A DNA stretch of 64,000 bases from Mycoavidus sp. HKI (GTDB taxonomy: Bacteria; Pseudomonadota; Gammaproteobacteria; Burkholderiales; Burkholderiaceae): assembly GCF_020023735.2 (NCBI RefSeq), contig NZ_CP076444.2:1937501-2001500 (forward strand). The letters run 5' to 3'. The notes below the pieces were generated by a model that ran no database searches, was not told where the DNA came from, and saw only the letters and a program-made list of their open reading frames with translations. Both the position numbers and the translations under genes were made by a program. How positions within the stretch are numbered: position 1 is the first letter of the stretch; every line of letters begins with the position of its first letter. Below are positions 55,161-64,000 of this stretch, piece after piece.

Positions 55161-56348
55161 ATGAAAAAGTCACTTCTTGCTCTCGCGGCACTGGGTGCAT
55201 TCGCTGGTGCGGCTCAGGCCCAAAGCAGCGTGACGCTGTACGGTGTAATTGACGCAGGTGTTAACTATGTTAGCAGCGTGCAAGCTACAGCTAAAGCTAA
55301 AGGCGGCAGACAATTTAGCCTAACTAGCGGTGTTATGCAAGGCAGCCGTTGGGGTGTGCGTGGTACGGAAAACCTCGGTGGTGGCTTGAAAGCTATTTTC
55401 ACCTTGGAAAACGGGTTTGAATTGAACAATGGCCGTTTGGGTCAAGGCGGTAGCGAGTTTGGCCGTCAAGCTTTTGTTGGCTTGTCAGGTGACTTCGGTA
55501 CAGTAACCGTTGGTCGTCAATATGACTCGATTGCTGATTTTGTCGGTGGCTTTGCTGCCGGCAGCCAGTGGGGTACATATGCGGCTCACCCAGGTGACCT
55601 CGATAACTTCAATAATAGCGCTCGTATCAACAACTCGATCAAATACACCAGCCCAAATAACGGCGGCTTCACGTACAGCGCGTTGTACAGCCTGGGCGGC
55701 GTAGCAGGTGAATTCCAGAAAAACCGCACCTGGTCAGTTGGTGCAGGTTATGCAAATGGCCCGTTGGCTTTTGGTGTTGCCTACTTGAACGCGATGAATC
55801 CTAATCTCTCGTTCTACGGCAATACTTCGGCAGACGGCGGCGTTGCAAAAAGCTTCTCCAACAACGCGATCTTAGGTGGCTTTGCATCTGCTAGCACCTT
55901 GGAAATCGTTGGCTTGGGCGGTGCCTATACATTTGGTCCAGCTACGGTTGGTCTGACTTATAGCAATGTCAAACTCAAAGATTTGAATGACAGCCGCTCA
56001 GATGCAGGGAAATCTAACTTTACTGGTTCGCCTAAGTTCAACAACGGTGAAGTTAACCTCTCGTATCAATTGACACCAGCTCTGAAAGTAGGAACAGCTT
56101 ACTCCTACACAGAAAGTAACTCTGTCAGCATCAAAGGTAGTGACGAAAAAACTTCTAAAGCGAAGTTTCATCAAGTTAACCTCGGTGCTGATTACTCTCT
56201 GTCAAAACGCACCGATGTTTATGCCCTCGGCGCTTACCAGAAAGTCTGTGGTGGTAATGATGTAGTTGCTGCACAAATCGCTGGTCTTGAGCCTTCACGG
56301 AACAAGCGCCAAGCTGTTGTGCGCGTAGGTCTTCGCCACAAGTTCTAA
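55161..56348 (+). CDS. Gram-negative trimeric porin (Burkholderia OmpC-like)
   Basis: A 395-aa outer-membrane porin. ATG 55161 with GGAG upstream gives the signal peptide MKKSLLALAALGAFAGAAQA, cleaved before QSSVTLYGVIDAGVNYVS, the hallmark N-terminus of beta-proteobacterial porins; an upstream in-frame start would add 20 residues and hide the signal. Repeated amphipathic strands (for example GSRWGVRGTENLGGGLKAIF, FGRQAFVGLSGDFGTVTVGR) predict a 16-stranded barrel, and the last residue is the aromatic F (RVGLRHKF) recognised by BamA. Codon choice is strongly biased, as expected for an abundant protein. It forms a diffusion channel for small solutes; specificity cannot be read from sequence. 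A strong terminator follows. Confidence 0.96.
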   Translation: MKKSLLALAALGAFAGAAQAQSSVTLYGVIDAGVNYVSSVQATAKAKGGRQFSLTSGVMQGSRWGVRGTENLGGGLKAIFTLENGFELNNGRLGQGGSEFGRQAFVGLSGDFGTVTVGRQYDSIADFVGGFAAGSQWGTYAAHPGDLDNFNNSARINNSIKYTSPNNGGFTYSALYSLGGVAGEFQKNRTWSVGAGYANGPLAFGVAYLNAMNPNLSFYGNTSADGGVAKSFSNNAILGGFASASTLEIVGLGGAYTFGPATVGLTYSNVKLKDLNDSRSDAGKSNFTGSPKFNNGEVNLSYQLTPALKVGTAYSYTESNSVSIKGSDEKTSKAKFHQVNLGADYSLSKRTDVYALGAYQKVCGGNDVVAAQIAGLEPSRNKRQAVVRVGLRHKF

Positions 56349-56393
56349 ATTGAGAAATGAAATTTAATTGAAAAATTAAATTAAGTTCTTATT

Positions 56394-56420
56394 AAAAAGG
56401 CGCCTTCGGGCGCCTTTTTT
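56394..56420. terminator. Bidirectional intrinsic terminator between porin and fadD
   Basis: AAAAAGGCGCC - TTCG - GGCGCCTTTTTT: a 6-bp GC stem extended by A/T pairing, with a stable TTCG loop and T-run on both strands. It ends porin transcription (+) and can stop fadD (-). A second AT-only hairpin (AATTTAATT/AATTAAATT, 56361-56382) lies just before it. Confidence 0.95.
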
Positions 56421-56451
56421 ATTGGTGCACCACATGGCTTAGTCACAATGA

Positions 56452-58122
56452 TCATACCTGCTCCCGCAAAACCCTACGCAAAACCTTCCCCACCTTCGTC
56501 TTAGGCAATTCAGCGCGAAACTCTATAAACTTCGGGCGCTTATACCCGGTTAACCGTTCTTTGCAAAAAGCTATCACATCCGCTTCGATCAAAGCGGGGT
56601 CTTTTTTAACCACAAAAATCTTAACCACCTCTCCTGAATGCTCATTTGGCACGCCAATCGCCGCTGCTTCAAAAATACCCGGATGCTGCGCCAGGACTTC
56701 TTCGACCTCAGTCGGGTAGACATTAAATCCTGACACAATCATCATGTCTTTTTTGCGATCGACGATTTTGAGGAAGCCCTCTTCATCCATAACCCCAATA
56801 TCGCCCGATTTAAAAAACCCATCCTCAGTCATTGCTTTAGCGGTTTCTTCCGGCCGATTCCAATAACCCGCCATCAATTGCGGCCCACGGATGCAAATTT
56901 CGCCCTCTTGACCTAGCGCTACTTCAACGCCGTCTTCATCTCGAATTGATACCTCAGTGGAGGGAATAGGCACTCCAATCGTACCTGAATACGTCGTGGC
57001 AACCACCGAATTGCACGTCACGCACGGTGAAGTCTCAGACAGCCCATAGCCCTCAACAATCGGGACGCGTGTGAGATCAAACCAGTGGCGCGCCACCACT
57101 TCTTGTACCGCCATGCCTCCGCCATGCGCTACCAATAACTTTGAAAAATTGAGTTGCCCAAAGCTAGGGTGATTCAGCAATGCTTTATATAAGGTATTCA
57201 CCGCCGGAAAAGTATTAAATGGATACGGTTTTAAGGTTTTAATCAAACCAGCAATATCGCGCGGGTTCGGAATTAAAATGCCCAGCCCGCCCGTGCGAAT
57301 GCTTAGCAGCGCACATACGGTAAGCGCATACACATGGTAAAGTGGCAAAGCAACCACCGTGACCAGTTGCTTAATCTCTGGCCGATTGCGATGCGCGGGC
57401 GCCAGCCAGGCTTCTGATTGCAAAACATTCGCCAAAATATTGCGATGCAATAAGACAGCGCCTTTAGCTAAGCCTGTCGTACCGCCGGTATATTGCAAAA
57501 ATGCAATCTGATCGGCGCTTGGCCGAGTGAATTTAAAGGCTAAGCGCGCACCGCTCGCCAACACCTGATTAAAGCGGACATACTTTTTAAGCCGCCAAGC
57601 AGGCACCATTTTTTTCAAATAACGCACAGCCGCATTAATGAACGGCCCTTTAACACCCATTAAATCGCCCATTGACGCCACGATTACCTGCTTAACGGCC
57701 GTACGGCCAATAATCCTGGCTAAGGTAGCTGCAAAATTTTCCAGTACGACAATGACCTCAGCGCCGCTGTCGCTCAATTGATGCTCAAGCTCATGGTCCG
57801 TATAGAGTGGATTCACATTAACCACCACATAGCCCGCCCGCAACACCGCCATCATCGCCACTGGATATTGCAAAATATTAGGCATCATCAAGGCAACGCG
57901 CGCGCCTGGCTGCAAATTTCTTGCCTGCAACCAAGCCGCCATCTGGCGCGAGAGCCGGTCCAGCTGACCATATGTCATGCTTTTGCCCATGCAGACAAAG
58001 GCTTCCCGTTGGGCGTATTGGCTTAAGCTTTCTTCAAATAACTCAACCAATGATGCATAAGCCGATAGATCAACTTCGGCAGGAACTCCGGCTGGATAGG
58101 ATTTAAGCCAGATTTTTTCCAT
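56452..58122 (-). CDS. fadD: Long-chain fatty-acid--CoA ligase
   Basis: FadD (556 aa) activates fatty acids to acyl-CoA via acyl-AMP for beta-oxidation and lipid reuse. ATG 58122 gives MEKIWLKSYPAGVPAEVDL, typical of bacterial FadD. The AMP-binding motif is QYTGGTTGLAKGAVLLHRN (about residues 207-225), followed by EGYGLSETSPCVT and the hinge and FACS region GEICIRGPQLMAGYWNRPEETA and DGFFKSGDIGVMDEEGFLKIVDRKKDMM (in part). The C-terminal catalytic lysine region is PKTKVGKVLRRVLRE. In a host-associated bacterium this suggests use of host fatty acids. It is convergent with the porin and lies 58 bp after phoU on the same strand. Confidence 0.95.
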   Translation of the reverse strand: MEKIWLKSYPAGVPAEVDLSAYASLVELFEESLSQYAQREAFVCMGKSMTYGQLDRLSRQMAAWLQARNLQPGARVALMMPNILQYPVAMMAVLRAGYVVVNVNPLYTDHELEHQLSDSGAEVIVVLENFAATLARIIGRTAVKQVIVASMGDLMGVKGPFINAAVRYLKKMVPAWRLKKYVRFNQVLASGARLAFKFTRPSADQIAFLQYTGGTTGLAKGAVLLHRNILANVLQSEAWLAPAHRNRPEIKQLVTVVALPLYHVYALTVCALLSIRTGGLGILIPNPRDIAGLIKTLKPYPFNTFPAVNTLYKALLNHPSFGQLNFSKLLVAHGGGMAVQEVVARHWFDLTRVPIVEGYGLSETSPCVTCNSVVATTYSGTIGVPIPSTEVSIRDEDGVEVALGQEGEICIRGPQLMAGYWNRPEETAKAMTEDGFFKSGDIGVMDEEGFLKIVDRKKDMMIVSGFNVYPTEVEEVLAQHPGIFEAAAIGVPNEHSGEVVKIFVVKKDPALIEADVIAFCKERLTGYKRPKFIEFRAELPKTKVGKVLRRVLREQV

Positions 58123-58180
58123 TTTTAATACTTCCCTTTAATCTCTTTACTCTTATTTTTTAACCAAATGAAGTATTTTT

Positions 58181-58882
58181 CTAAGTTAATATTTCACGCT
58201 CAAGCTGGTCAGGTGGTACATGGCGTACATCCGTGCCTTTCACGATATAGATAATCAATTCGGCGAGATTGGTGGCATGGTCGCCAATGCACTCAATCGC
58301 CTTAGCGATAGAAAGATAATCCAAGCCCACCGAAATCAGGCGTGGGTCTTCCATCATATAGGTAATCAGCTTGCGGACAAAAGCCCGGAATTCTTCGTCA
58401 AGCGCGCGATCATCGCGGACGATTTGCGCCGCTGAAAGAGTGTCAAGCTGGGCAAAGGCTTCTAGCGCGCGCCGCAAAATGGTCACAGCCATCTCGCCGG
58501 CCAGTTTGACTTCAGAATAATTAATCGCGCGAGCGCCGTTTGCGATGATATATTGGGTGCGCGTGGCAATTTTTTCGGCTTCATCGCCTACGCGCTCGAG
58601 ATTGGTAATCATCTTAGAAATCGCCATGAGGAGGCGTAGATCGCGGGCGGCTGGCTGGCGCCGGGCAATTGTGTAGCAACACGCTTGATCAATTTCAATT
58701 TCCATCGCGTTGACAGATTGCTCATTTTTGATCACTTGAGCTGCATTATCCGCATCGAGCTCATTCAGTGAACGCATAGCAACAATCACTTGCGTTTCAA
58801 CAAAATGGCCCATTTCCAGCACCTTTGCGCGCAGAAGATTCAAATCGGCATCAAACTGGCTAGAGAGATGTTTGTCGGACAT
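58181..58882 (-). CDS. phoU: Phosphate signalling complex protein PhoU
   Basis: PhoU (233 aa) is a helical negative regulator linking the Pst transporter to the PhoR/PhoB two-component system. The two PhoU repeats carry the metal-binding E/DxxxD patterns, for example NLERVGDEAEKIATR (about residues 91-105) and AIECIGDHATNLAELIIYI (about 194-212). The start ATG 58882 has GGAGG upstream. It follows pstB by 12 bp as the last gene of pstSCAB-phoU; phoB and phoR are not downstream here, where fadD takes the usual place. Confidence 0.96.
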   Translation of the reverse strand: MSDKHLSSQFDADLNLLRAKVLEMGHFVETQVIVAMRSLNELDADNAAQVIKNEQSVNAMEIEIDQACCYTIARRQPAARDLRLLMAISKMITNLERVGDEAEKIATRTQYIIANGARAINYSEVKLAGEMAVTILRRALEAFAQLDTLSAAQIVRDDRALDEEFRAFVRKLITYMMEDPRLISVGLDYLSIAKAIECIGDHATNLAELIIYIVKGTDVRHVPPDQLEREILT

Positions 58883-58894
58883 GGATCAGCCTCC

Positions 58895-59680
58895 TCAGCC
58901 AAAACGGCCAGTAATATAATCTTCCGTTTCTTTGCGAGCCGGCTTCACAAAAATTTGGCTGGTTTCGCCAACTTCGATCAACTCGCCCAAATACATATAA
59001 GCAGTGTAATCTGAGCAACGTGCTGCTTGCTGCATATTATGCGTGACAATAACCACCGTGTAGTCACTTTTTAATTCTGCAATCAACTCTTCAATCCGCC
59101 CGCTCGAAATAGGATCAAGCGCAGAACAAGGCTCATCCAGCAGTAAAACCTCTGGACGAATGGCGATCCCCCGCGCAATGCATAGCCGTTGTTGCTGGCC
59201 GCCTGATAGGCTATGGCCGCTTTGTTGCAATTTATTTTTGACTTCCTTCCATAACGCCGCCTTAGTCAGCGCCCATTCAACGCGATCATCCATTTCAGTA
59301 CGCGAGAGCGCTTCAAACATGCGTACACCGAACGCAATATTGTTATAAATCGACATTGGGAAAGGCGTAGGTTTTTGGAACACCATGCCAATCCGTGCGC
59401 GTAACAAAGAGATATCTTGCTTGGGGCTCAGCAGGTTTTCTCCATCCATCCAAATTTCGCCCTCGGCGCGCTGCTCTGGGTAAAGCGCATACATTTTATT
59501 GAAGGTGCGCAAAAGAGTCGATTTACCGCAACCGGAAGGGCCGATAAATGCGGTTACTTTACCTTCAGGGATGGCTAGCTCAATATTTTTTAGCGCGCGA
59601 TATTGGCCATAGAAAAAATTCAGTTGTTTCACCTGAAGCTTGGCGGGTATAGATAAAACAGGGGCAGGGGCGTGCACCAT
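58895..59680 (-). CDS. pstB: Phosphate ABC transporter ATP-binding protein PstB
   Basis: PstB (261 aa) is the ATPase of the high-affinity phosphate importer. Walker A is GPSGCGKST (47-55), the Q-loop follows in [18 protein letters not shown] (PstB-specific KPTPFPMSI), the signature is [16 protein letters not shown] (about 155-170), Walker B is [14 protein letters not shown] and the switch histidine is [14 protein letters not shown]. Its ATG is immediately adjacent to the pstA stop, so the two are coupled. Confidence 0.98.
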   Translation of the reverse strand: MVHAPAPVLSIPAKLQVKQLNFFYGQYRALKNIELAIPEGKVTAFIGPSGCGKSTLLRTFNKMYALYPEQRAEGEIWMDGENLLSPKQDISLLRARIGMVFQKPTPFPMSIYNNIAFGVRMFEALSRTEMDDRVEWALTKAALWKEVKNKLQQSGHSLSGGQQQRLCIARGIAIRPEVLLLDEPCSALDPISSGRIEELIAELKSDYTVVIVTHNMQQAARCSDYTAYMYLGELIEVGETSQIFVKPARKETEDYITGRFG

Positions 59681-60562
59681 TTATTTTTTCCTCAGCGCTA
59701 GACGAGCCAAAATATTGAGTCCTAACACGCTTAGCGTAATTAAAAAAACTCCAGCCCATGCAAGCTGCTGCCATTCTGTGTAAGGACTCATCGCAAACTG
59801 GAAAATCGTCACCGGCAAACTCGCTAAAGGCTGATTCAAATCGATGCTAAAGAAACGATTGGACAAAGCCGTAAAGAGCAGCGGCGCGGTCTCGCCAGCA
59901 ATCCGTGCAACCGCCAACAGGATGCCGGTGATAATTCCGCCCGCAGCCGCTTTTAGCGTAATCGCGCCAATCATTTTCCATTTTGGCGCGCCTAGTGCGA
60001 AGGCTGCTTCGCGTAGCGCGCTAGGCACTAACTTGAGCATGTTTTCAGTGGTGCGCATCACAATTGGAACTTGCAAGAGCGCAAGCGCCATCATACCGGC
60101 CCAGCCACTGAAATGCCCCATACGCATCACCACCAAGGCGTACACAAAAAGACCGACGACAATCGAAGGGGCGGAGAGCAAAATATCATTGAAAAAACGC
60201 ACGCTCTGCGCCAGCCAACTGCGCTGCCCGTATTCAGCCAAATAAATCCCCGGCAGAATGCCGAGCGGCACACCGATCAAGGTAGCGAGCCCGACCAAAA
60301 TCGCACTGCCGACAATCGCGTTGGCGAGCCCTCCCCCCGCGGTATTGGGCGGCGGCGTCATCTCAGTAAAAAGTTGCAGCGATAAACCGCCTAGCCCGAG
60401 TTTGAAGGTGGTCAACAAAATCCAGACGAGCCATAACAAACCAAACACCATCGCCGCCAATGAGAGCGTCAATGCAAGCAGATTGCGGCGACGGCGGCGT
60501 GCTTGCAGCTTAATCAATGACGCATTTATGCGGGGCAAGCTCAAGGCCGTGTTTAAGCTCAT
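59681..60562 (-). CDS. pstA: Phosphate ABC transporter permease PstA
   Basis: PstA (293 aa) is one of the two permease subunits of the phosphate importer. Six membrane helices are evident. The EAA loop that docks on PstB is [30 protein letters not shown] (in part, about residues 183-202 onward), and the preceding [15 protein letters not shown] is typical of PstA. The arginine-rich N-terminus ([10 protein letters not shown]) faces the cytoplasm. It overlaps pstC by 4 nt (ATGA) and abuts pstB. Confidence 0.97.
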   Translation of the reverse strand: MSLNTALSLPRINASLIKLQARRRRRNLLALTLSLAAMVFGLLWLVWILLTTFKLGLGGLSLQLFTEMTPPPNTAGGGLANAIVGSAILVGLATLIGVPLGILPGIYLAEYGQRSWLAQSVRFFNDILLSAPSIVVGLFVYALVVMRMGHFSGWAGMMALALLQVPIVMRTTENMLKLVPSALREAAFALGAPKWKMIGAITLKAAAGGIITGILLAVARIAGETAPLLFTALSNRFFSIDLNQPLASLPVTIFQFAMSPYTEWQQLAWAGVFLITLSVLGLNILARLALRKK

Positions 60563-61548
60563 GTGCCCTTCTCTTTTTGCTCAAGCCTGAAGAGCATTAC
60601 TTTAGACAGCGCCAAGACCACGAAGGTAATCAAAAAGAGAATCAAACCAAGCTCCATCAACGCCGCAGTATGCAAGCCCGCGCCGGCTTCGGCAAATTCA
60701 TTGGCGAGCGCCGAGGTAATACTATTGCCTGGCGAGAAGAGTGATGCATTGCGCAGTAAATTGGTATTGCCAATCACGAAAGTAATCGCCATTGTTTCGC
60801 CCAGCGCGCGGCCAAGCCCAAGCATGATGCCACTCACCACACCTGCTTTGGTATAAGGTAAGACAATATAGCGCATGACTTCCCAGCGGGTGCAGCCGAT
60901 CCCATAGGCTGACTCCTTCAACAACACAGGAGTCAACTCAAACACATCGCGCATCACCGCAGCGATATACGGCACGATCATAATTGCTAGGATCACGCCG
61001 GCGCACAGAATCCCAGTGCCAATTGGCTGCCCTTGGAATAACGCACCGAGCAAAGGCACTGGACCGAGCAATTGACCAATCGGTTTTTCAAAAAATTCAG
61101 CAAAGATCGGCGAGAAAACCAGTAAGCCCCACATGCCATAGACAATTGACGGAATCGCTGCCAGCAGTTCAATTGCCATTCCAAGCGGCTGACGCAACCA
61201 TGCAGGCGCCAATTCAGTCAAAAAAAATGCGATGCCAAAGCTCACGGGTACGGCAATCAGTAAAGCAATCGATGACGTCACCAACGTGCCGTAGATTGGC
61301 ACCAACGCACCAAAGATCTCGGCCGGCGGGTCCCAGCGAGAATGCCAAAGAAAGCCTAAGCCAAATTTTTGTATCGCTGGCCAGGCGGTAACCAGCAAAG
61401 ACAGGATAATGCCCGCGAGCATCAGCAAGCTCACTAGCGCCGCCACATAGGTCAGCGCGGCAAAGCACTTATCGCCCAGCCGAGACAGCGGACTCAGTGC
61501 TTTGCGGCTGACCTGGCGCGACTTAGGCAAGGCAAAGTCGCCAGACAT
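60559..61548 (-). CDS. pstC: Phosphate ABC transporter permease PstC
   Basis: PstC (329 aa) pairs with PstA to form the membrane channel. The first helix (about residues 31-53, [19 protein letters not shown]) is followed by the conserved [26 protein letters not shown]. The coupling EAA loop is [23 protein letters not shown], and [19 protein letters not shown] follows near residue 246. It starts at ATG 61548, 27 bp after pstS, and overlaps pstA by 4 nt. Confidence 0.97.
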   Translation of the reverse strand: MSGDFALPKSRQVSRKALSPLSRLGDKCFAALTYVAALVSLLMLAGIILSLLVTAWPAIQKFGLGFLWHSRWDPPAEIFGALVPIYGTLVTSSIALLIAVPVSFGIAFFLTELAPAWLRQPLGMAIELLAAIPSIVYGMWGLLVFSPIFAEFFEKPIGQLLGPVPLLGALFQGQPIGTGILCAGVILAIMIVPYIAAVMRDVFELTPVLLKESAYGIGCTRWEVMRYIVLPYTKAGVVSGIMLGLGRALGETMAITFVIGNTNLLRNASLFSPGNSITSALANEFAEAGAGLHTAALMELGLILFLITFVVLALSKVMLFRLEQKEKGT

Positions 61549-61575
61549 ATTTATGTGCAGCAGCCAATGGCATAT

Positions 61576-62607
61576 TTAGTGGGTCAGTGGTTTGCCAGCA
61601 GCATCTTTTAGCCTGAGCTGCCATTGCGAGCGAATCTTCGCCGCGACTTGCTCAGGCAAGGTCACATAATCAAGCTCAGCCGCCGCTTGCTGGCCTGCTT
61701 TAAACGCCCAGTCGAAGAATTTAAGCGTTTCCTGAGCTTGTGCTGGTTTATCTTGCGTTGTATGCAGCAGCACAAAAGTAGCGCCAACAATCGGCCAAGC
61801 ATTTTTGCCCGGCTGCTCAGTCAGAATTTGATAGAAAGATTTGGACCAATCCGCGGCTGCAGCAGCGGCTCTAAAGGTTTCGGTTTTGGGCTCAACGATC
61901 AAGCCTGAAGCGTTTTTTAACCGTGCATATTGCATCTTGCCCGATTTTGCATAGGCCCACTCAACATATCCGATGGCGCCTGGCAAACGTTGCACAAAAG
62001 CTGCCACGCCATCATTGCCCTTGCCACCCGTACCAACCGGCCAGCTTACCGTAGCGCCCTCGCCCACGCTCTTTTGCCACTGGGGATTCACTTTAGATAA
62101 ATAATTCGTCCAGATAAAATTGGTGCCTGAGCCATCTGCGCGATGCACAACCGCAATATCGAGATCAGGCAGTTTCAGCTTGGGGTTTAATGCAACAATA
62201 GCCGGATCATTCCATTTTTTAATTTTTCCGAGATAAATATCGCCCAACACTTGGCCCGATAACGCAAGTTTATCCTGCTTCAGATTGGGTACATTCACGA
62301 CGGGGACAACACCACCCACAACGGTTGGAAATTGGAACAAACCCGCTTGGTTGAGTTCAGCGCCTTTCAAAGGCATATCGGAGCCTGCGAAATCGACTGT
62401 TTTTGCAATGATTTGCTTAACCCCGCCAGACGATCCAATACCTTGATAATTCACCCTACCGCCGCCTGCTTTCTGATAACTATCGGCCCACTTAATATAA
62501 ATATGGGCAGCAAAAGTACTGCCAGCGCCAGTGAGATCAGCCGCCTGGCTGGTAGCCGCCACCACACATACAGCCAAGCCAACCGACAAAGTTTTAATCA
62601 GATTCAT
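61576..62607 (-). CDS. pstS: Periplasmic phosphate-binding protein PstS
   Basis: PstS (343 aa) captures phosphate in the periplasm for PstCAB. The signal peptide is [22 protein letters not shown], with mature [16 protein letters not shown]. Phosphate-coordinating motifs are present: [33 protein letters not shown] and [15 protein letters not shown]. Length matches family members. It is the first gene of pstSCAB-phoU; the promoter should lie in the 411-bp region toward glmM. Confidence 0.97.
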   Translation of the reverse strand: MNLIKTLSVGLAVCVVAATSQAADLTGAGSTFAAHIYIKWADSYQKAGGGRVNYQGIGSSGGVKQIIAKTVDFAGSDMPLKGAELNQAGLFQFPTVVGGVVPVVNVPNLKQDKLALSGQVLGDIYLGKIKKWNDPAIVALNPKLKLPDLDIAVVHRADGSGTNFIWTNYLSKVNPQWQKSVGEGATVSWPVGTGGKGNDGVAAFVQRLPGAIGYVEWAYAKSGKMQYARLKNASGLIVEPKTETFRAAAAAADWSKSFYQILTEQPGKNAWPIVGATFVLLHTTQDKPAQAQETLKFFDWAFKAGQQAAAELDYVTLPEQVAAKIRSQWQLRLKDAAGKPLTH

Positions 62608-63018
62608 TAGAACTCCAACAGGTTAAGAAGTTGAACAAACAAACCGAAAACATCACAAAGCTTAGCATCTTCATTAGCGCAATCGATGACATGAGCGAAA
62701 AAACTAGCAAGCTACAAATGGCTCATCGCTTAGCAGATAAAACATAACATAAATGCTCAACTTAGAAAGCGCCGTCGTACGCATTATGGTTAATTTAGCC
62801 GAAATTAGGCTAAAGTATTGCGAGATAGCTCGGCTTACCCCCCCGTTCGGTTGAAGCAAAAGCACCGCCCAGAGGAAAATTTTGATAAACAGGAGATGAA
62901 GATTGAGTATGTTGAGGAAAGCGACCTACCGCTGACAAATGAGTACTAAACCAAATGGCTAATTCATTAGCCCTAAAAGAAATAGAAGAAGGTCGAAGCG
63001 ATTAGATCATCATAATCG
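62608..63018. promoter_or_regulatory. pst operon control region between glmM and pstS
   Basis: 411 bp without a gene. Inverted repeats TTTAGCC/GGCTAAA (62794-62814) and GGCTAA/TTAGCC (62957-62972, just after the glmM stop) share a GGCTAA core; the second may be a weak glmM terminator. A TGTCATCGATTG stretch (minus strand, near 62680) resembles half a Pho box, but no full CTGTCAT direct repeat is evident. An A/T-rich promoter zone is likely upstream of 62607. Confidence 0.45.
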
Positions 63019-64000
63019 TTAGGCGACACTACGCACCTTGTCTGCAATGGCTTCGGCATAGTGTACTGCGGCAGTTGCTTCCGCCGCCTCAACCATCACG
63101 CGCAATACTGGCTCGGTGCCAGAAGCCCTGATGAGCACACGACCGGTAGCGCCAAGGGCATGCTCAGCATGCGCAATCGCTGCTTTAATTTCATGATTAC
63201 TATGCCAATCACTCCCTGGGCGTAGTTGAATGTTAATTAATTTCTGCGGGAAAAGCTGCACGTCGCGCAATATCGCAGCCAGCGTCTTGCCACTACGTTT
63301 TAACGCGGCCAGCACCAGTAACCCAGAAACGATACCATCGCCAGTGGTGTGCCGATCAAGCGATAGAATGTGGCCCGAGCCTTCTGCGCCCAGTTGCCAG
63401 CCGCGCGCCCGTAAACGCTCAAGCACATAGCGGTCACCCACCGCGGCCCGCTCAAAGGCCACGCCTAACCGTTGTAAAGCGATTTCTACCGCTAAATTGG
63501 TCATCTGCGTCCCGACCACGCCAGCCACTTTGCCGTCTGTTGCAATGCGGTCAACAACGAGCACATAAAGCAGCTCATCGCCGTTATAGAGGCGCCCAGC
63601 AGCGTCGACAATTTGTAGCCTATCGGCATCCCCATCCAGCGCAATCCCCAAATCTGCATGGTTTTCTCGTACGGCTTGGATTAATGCATTGGGCGCAGTG
63701 GCACCACACTCTTTATTAATATTAAAGCCATTTGGCTGAATGCCAAGCGCGACGACATCGGCGCCCAATTCATGAAATACATGGGGCGCAATATCATACG
63801 CTGCGCCATGCGCACAATCGACCACTAATTTCATCCCGCGCAAATCAAATTGTGCGGGAAAAGTACTTTTGCAAAACTCGATATAACGCCCTGCTGCATC
63901 ATCCAACCGGCGCGCCTTGCCCAATTGCTCAGAGGGCGCGCACACTAGAGCCCGATCCAGATTTGCCTCAATCTCACGCTCAATCTCATCAGGTAGTTTA
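63019..64000 (-). CDS. glmM: Phosphoglucosamine mutase GlmM, C-terminal part (cut by window edge)
   Basis: GlmM converts glucosamine-6-phosphate to glucosamine-1-phosphate for UDP-GlcNAc. The frame is open to the right edge (last codons read [20 protein letters not shown]), so only about 326 C-terminal residues are here and the start and active-site serine lie outside. Visible motifs: metal-binding [16 protein letters not shown], sugar-binding [20 protein letters not shown], and phosphate-binding [19 protein letters not shown]. glmM next to pstS is the usual Burkholderiaceae arrangement; a 411-bp gap separates them. Confidence 0.96.
   Translation of the reverse strand, partial: KLPDEIEREIEANLDRALVCAPSEQLGKARRLDDAAGRYIEFCKSTFPAQFDLRGMKLVVDCAHGAAYDIAPHVFHELGADVVALGIQPNGFNINKECGATAPNALIQAVRENHADLGIALDGDADRLQIVDAAGRLYNGDELLYVLVVDRIATDGKVAGVVGTQMTNLAVEIALQRLGVAFERAAVGDRYVLERLRARGWQLGAEGSGHILSLDRHTTGDGIVSGLLVLAALKRSGKTLAAILRDVQLFPQKLINIQLRPGSDWHSNHEIKAAIAHAEHALGATGRVLIRASGTEPVLRVMVEAAEATAAVHYAEAIADKVRSVA

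Noticed and set aside
62608..62760. Pho box for PhoB upstream of pstS
   Set aside because: Only a half-site-like TGTCAT was seen; the expected two CTGTCAT repeats 11 bp apart are not present, so it is not called as a separate feature.

Overview
The window looks like a chromosome segment of a beta-proteobacterium of the Burkholderiaceae with a reduced genome, most like the endofungal symbionts (Mycoavidus / Glomeribacter type). The basis is gene order (yajC-secD-secF; purN next to an RsmB/NOP methylase; ribF-ileS-lspA-coaBC-dut; a complete mraZ-to-lpxC division and wall cluster; glmM-pstSCAB-phoU), a Burkholderia-type trimeric porin, base composition that looks near 50% GC, and very large eukaryote-like STAND/NLR proteins. 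The genus is an inference, not a proof.

Layout. 1-3.1 kb: end of yajC, then secD and secF (protein export). 3.3-11.7 kb: accessory block with a TIR/SEFIR-like-NACHT-WD40 protein carrying twelve nearly identical WD40 units, a HEPN/nucleotidyltransferase pair resembling toxin-antitoxin modules, a secreted phospholipase-D-type nuclease, and a DUF4143 ATPase behind a 22-bp tandem operator-like array. 11.8-20.0 kb: housekeeping genes (RsmB-family methylase, purN; then ribF-ileS-lspA, coaBC-dut). 20.2-29.4 kb: two more STAND proteins on the minus strand, an NB-ARC/TPR protein ending in a CaaX-type tetrapeptide (CLVM) and a TIR/SEFIR-like-NACHT-HEAT protein. 30.0-35.5 kb: a SNF2 helicase with its SWIM zinc-finger partner and an Rpn-family nuclease flanked by 28-bp imperfect inverted repeats.

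35.5-53.9 kb: the entire dcw cluster on the minus strand (transcribed mraZ, rsmH, ftsL, ftsI, murE, murF, mraY, murD, ftsW, murG, murC, ddl, ftsQ, ftsA, ftsZ, lpxC), with seven junctions that are 4-nt ATGA overlaps and a clear MraZ-type operator of 10-bp repeats upstream of mraZ. 54.0-58.1 kb: coq7, a major porin with a strong terminator, and fadD. 58.2-64 kb: pstS-pstC-pstA-pstB-phoU phosphate uptake operon behind the 3' part of glmM.

The most notable content is the set of three STAND proteins. Two share an almost interchangeable N-terminal half joined to different sensor arrays (WD40 versus HEAT). The WD40 array shows near-zero synonymous divergence together with variation confined to a few positions per blade, the pattern expected of a homogenised, diversifying recognition surface. 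The third has a eukaryote-type prenylation motif. Together they suggest a rapidly evolving recognition or effector repertoire in a bacterium that lives inside a eukaryote. No tRNA, rRNA, CRISPR array or complete insertion sequence was seen.
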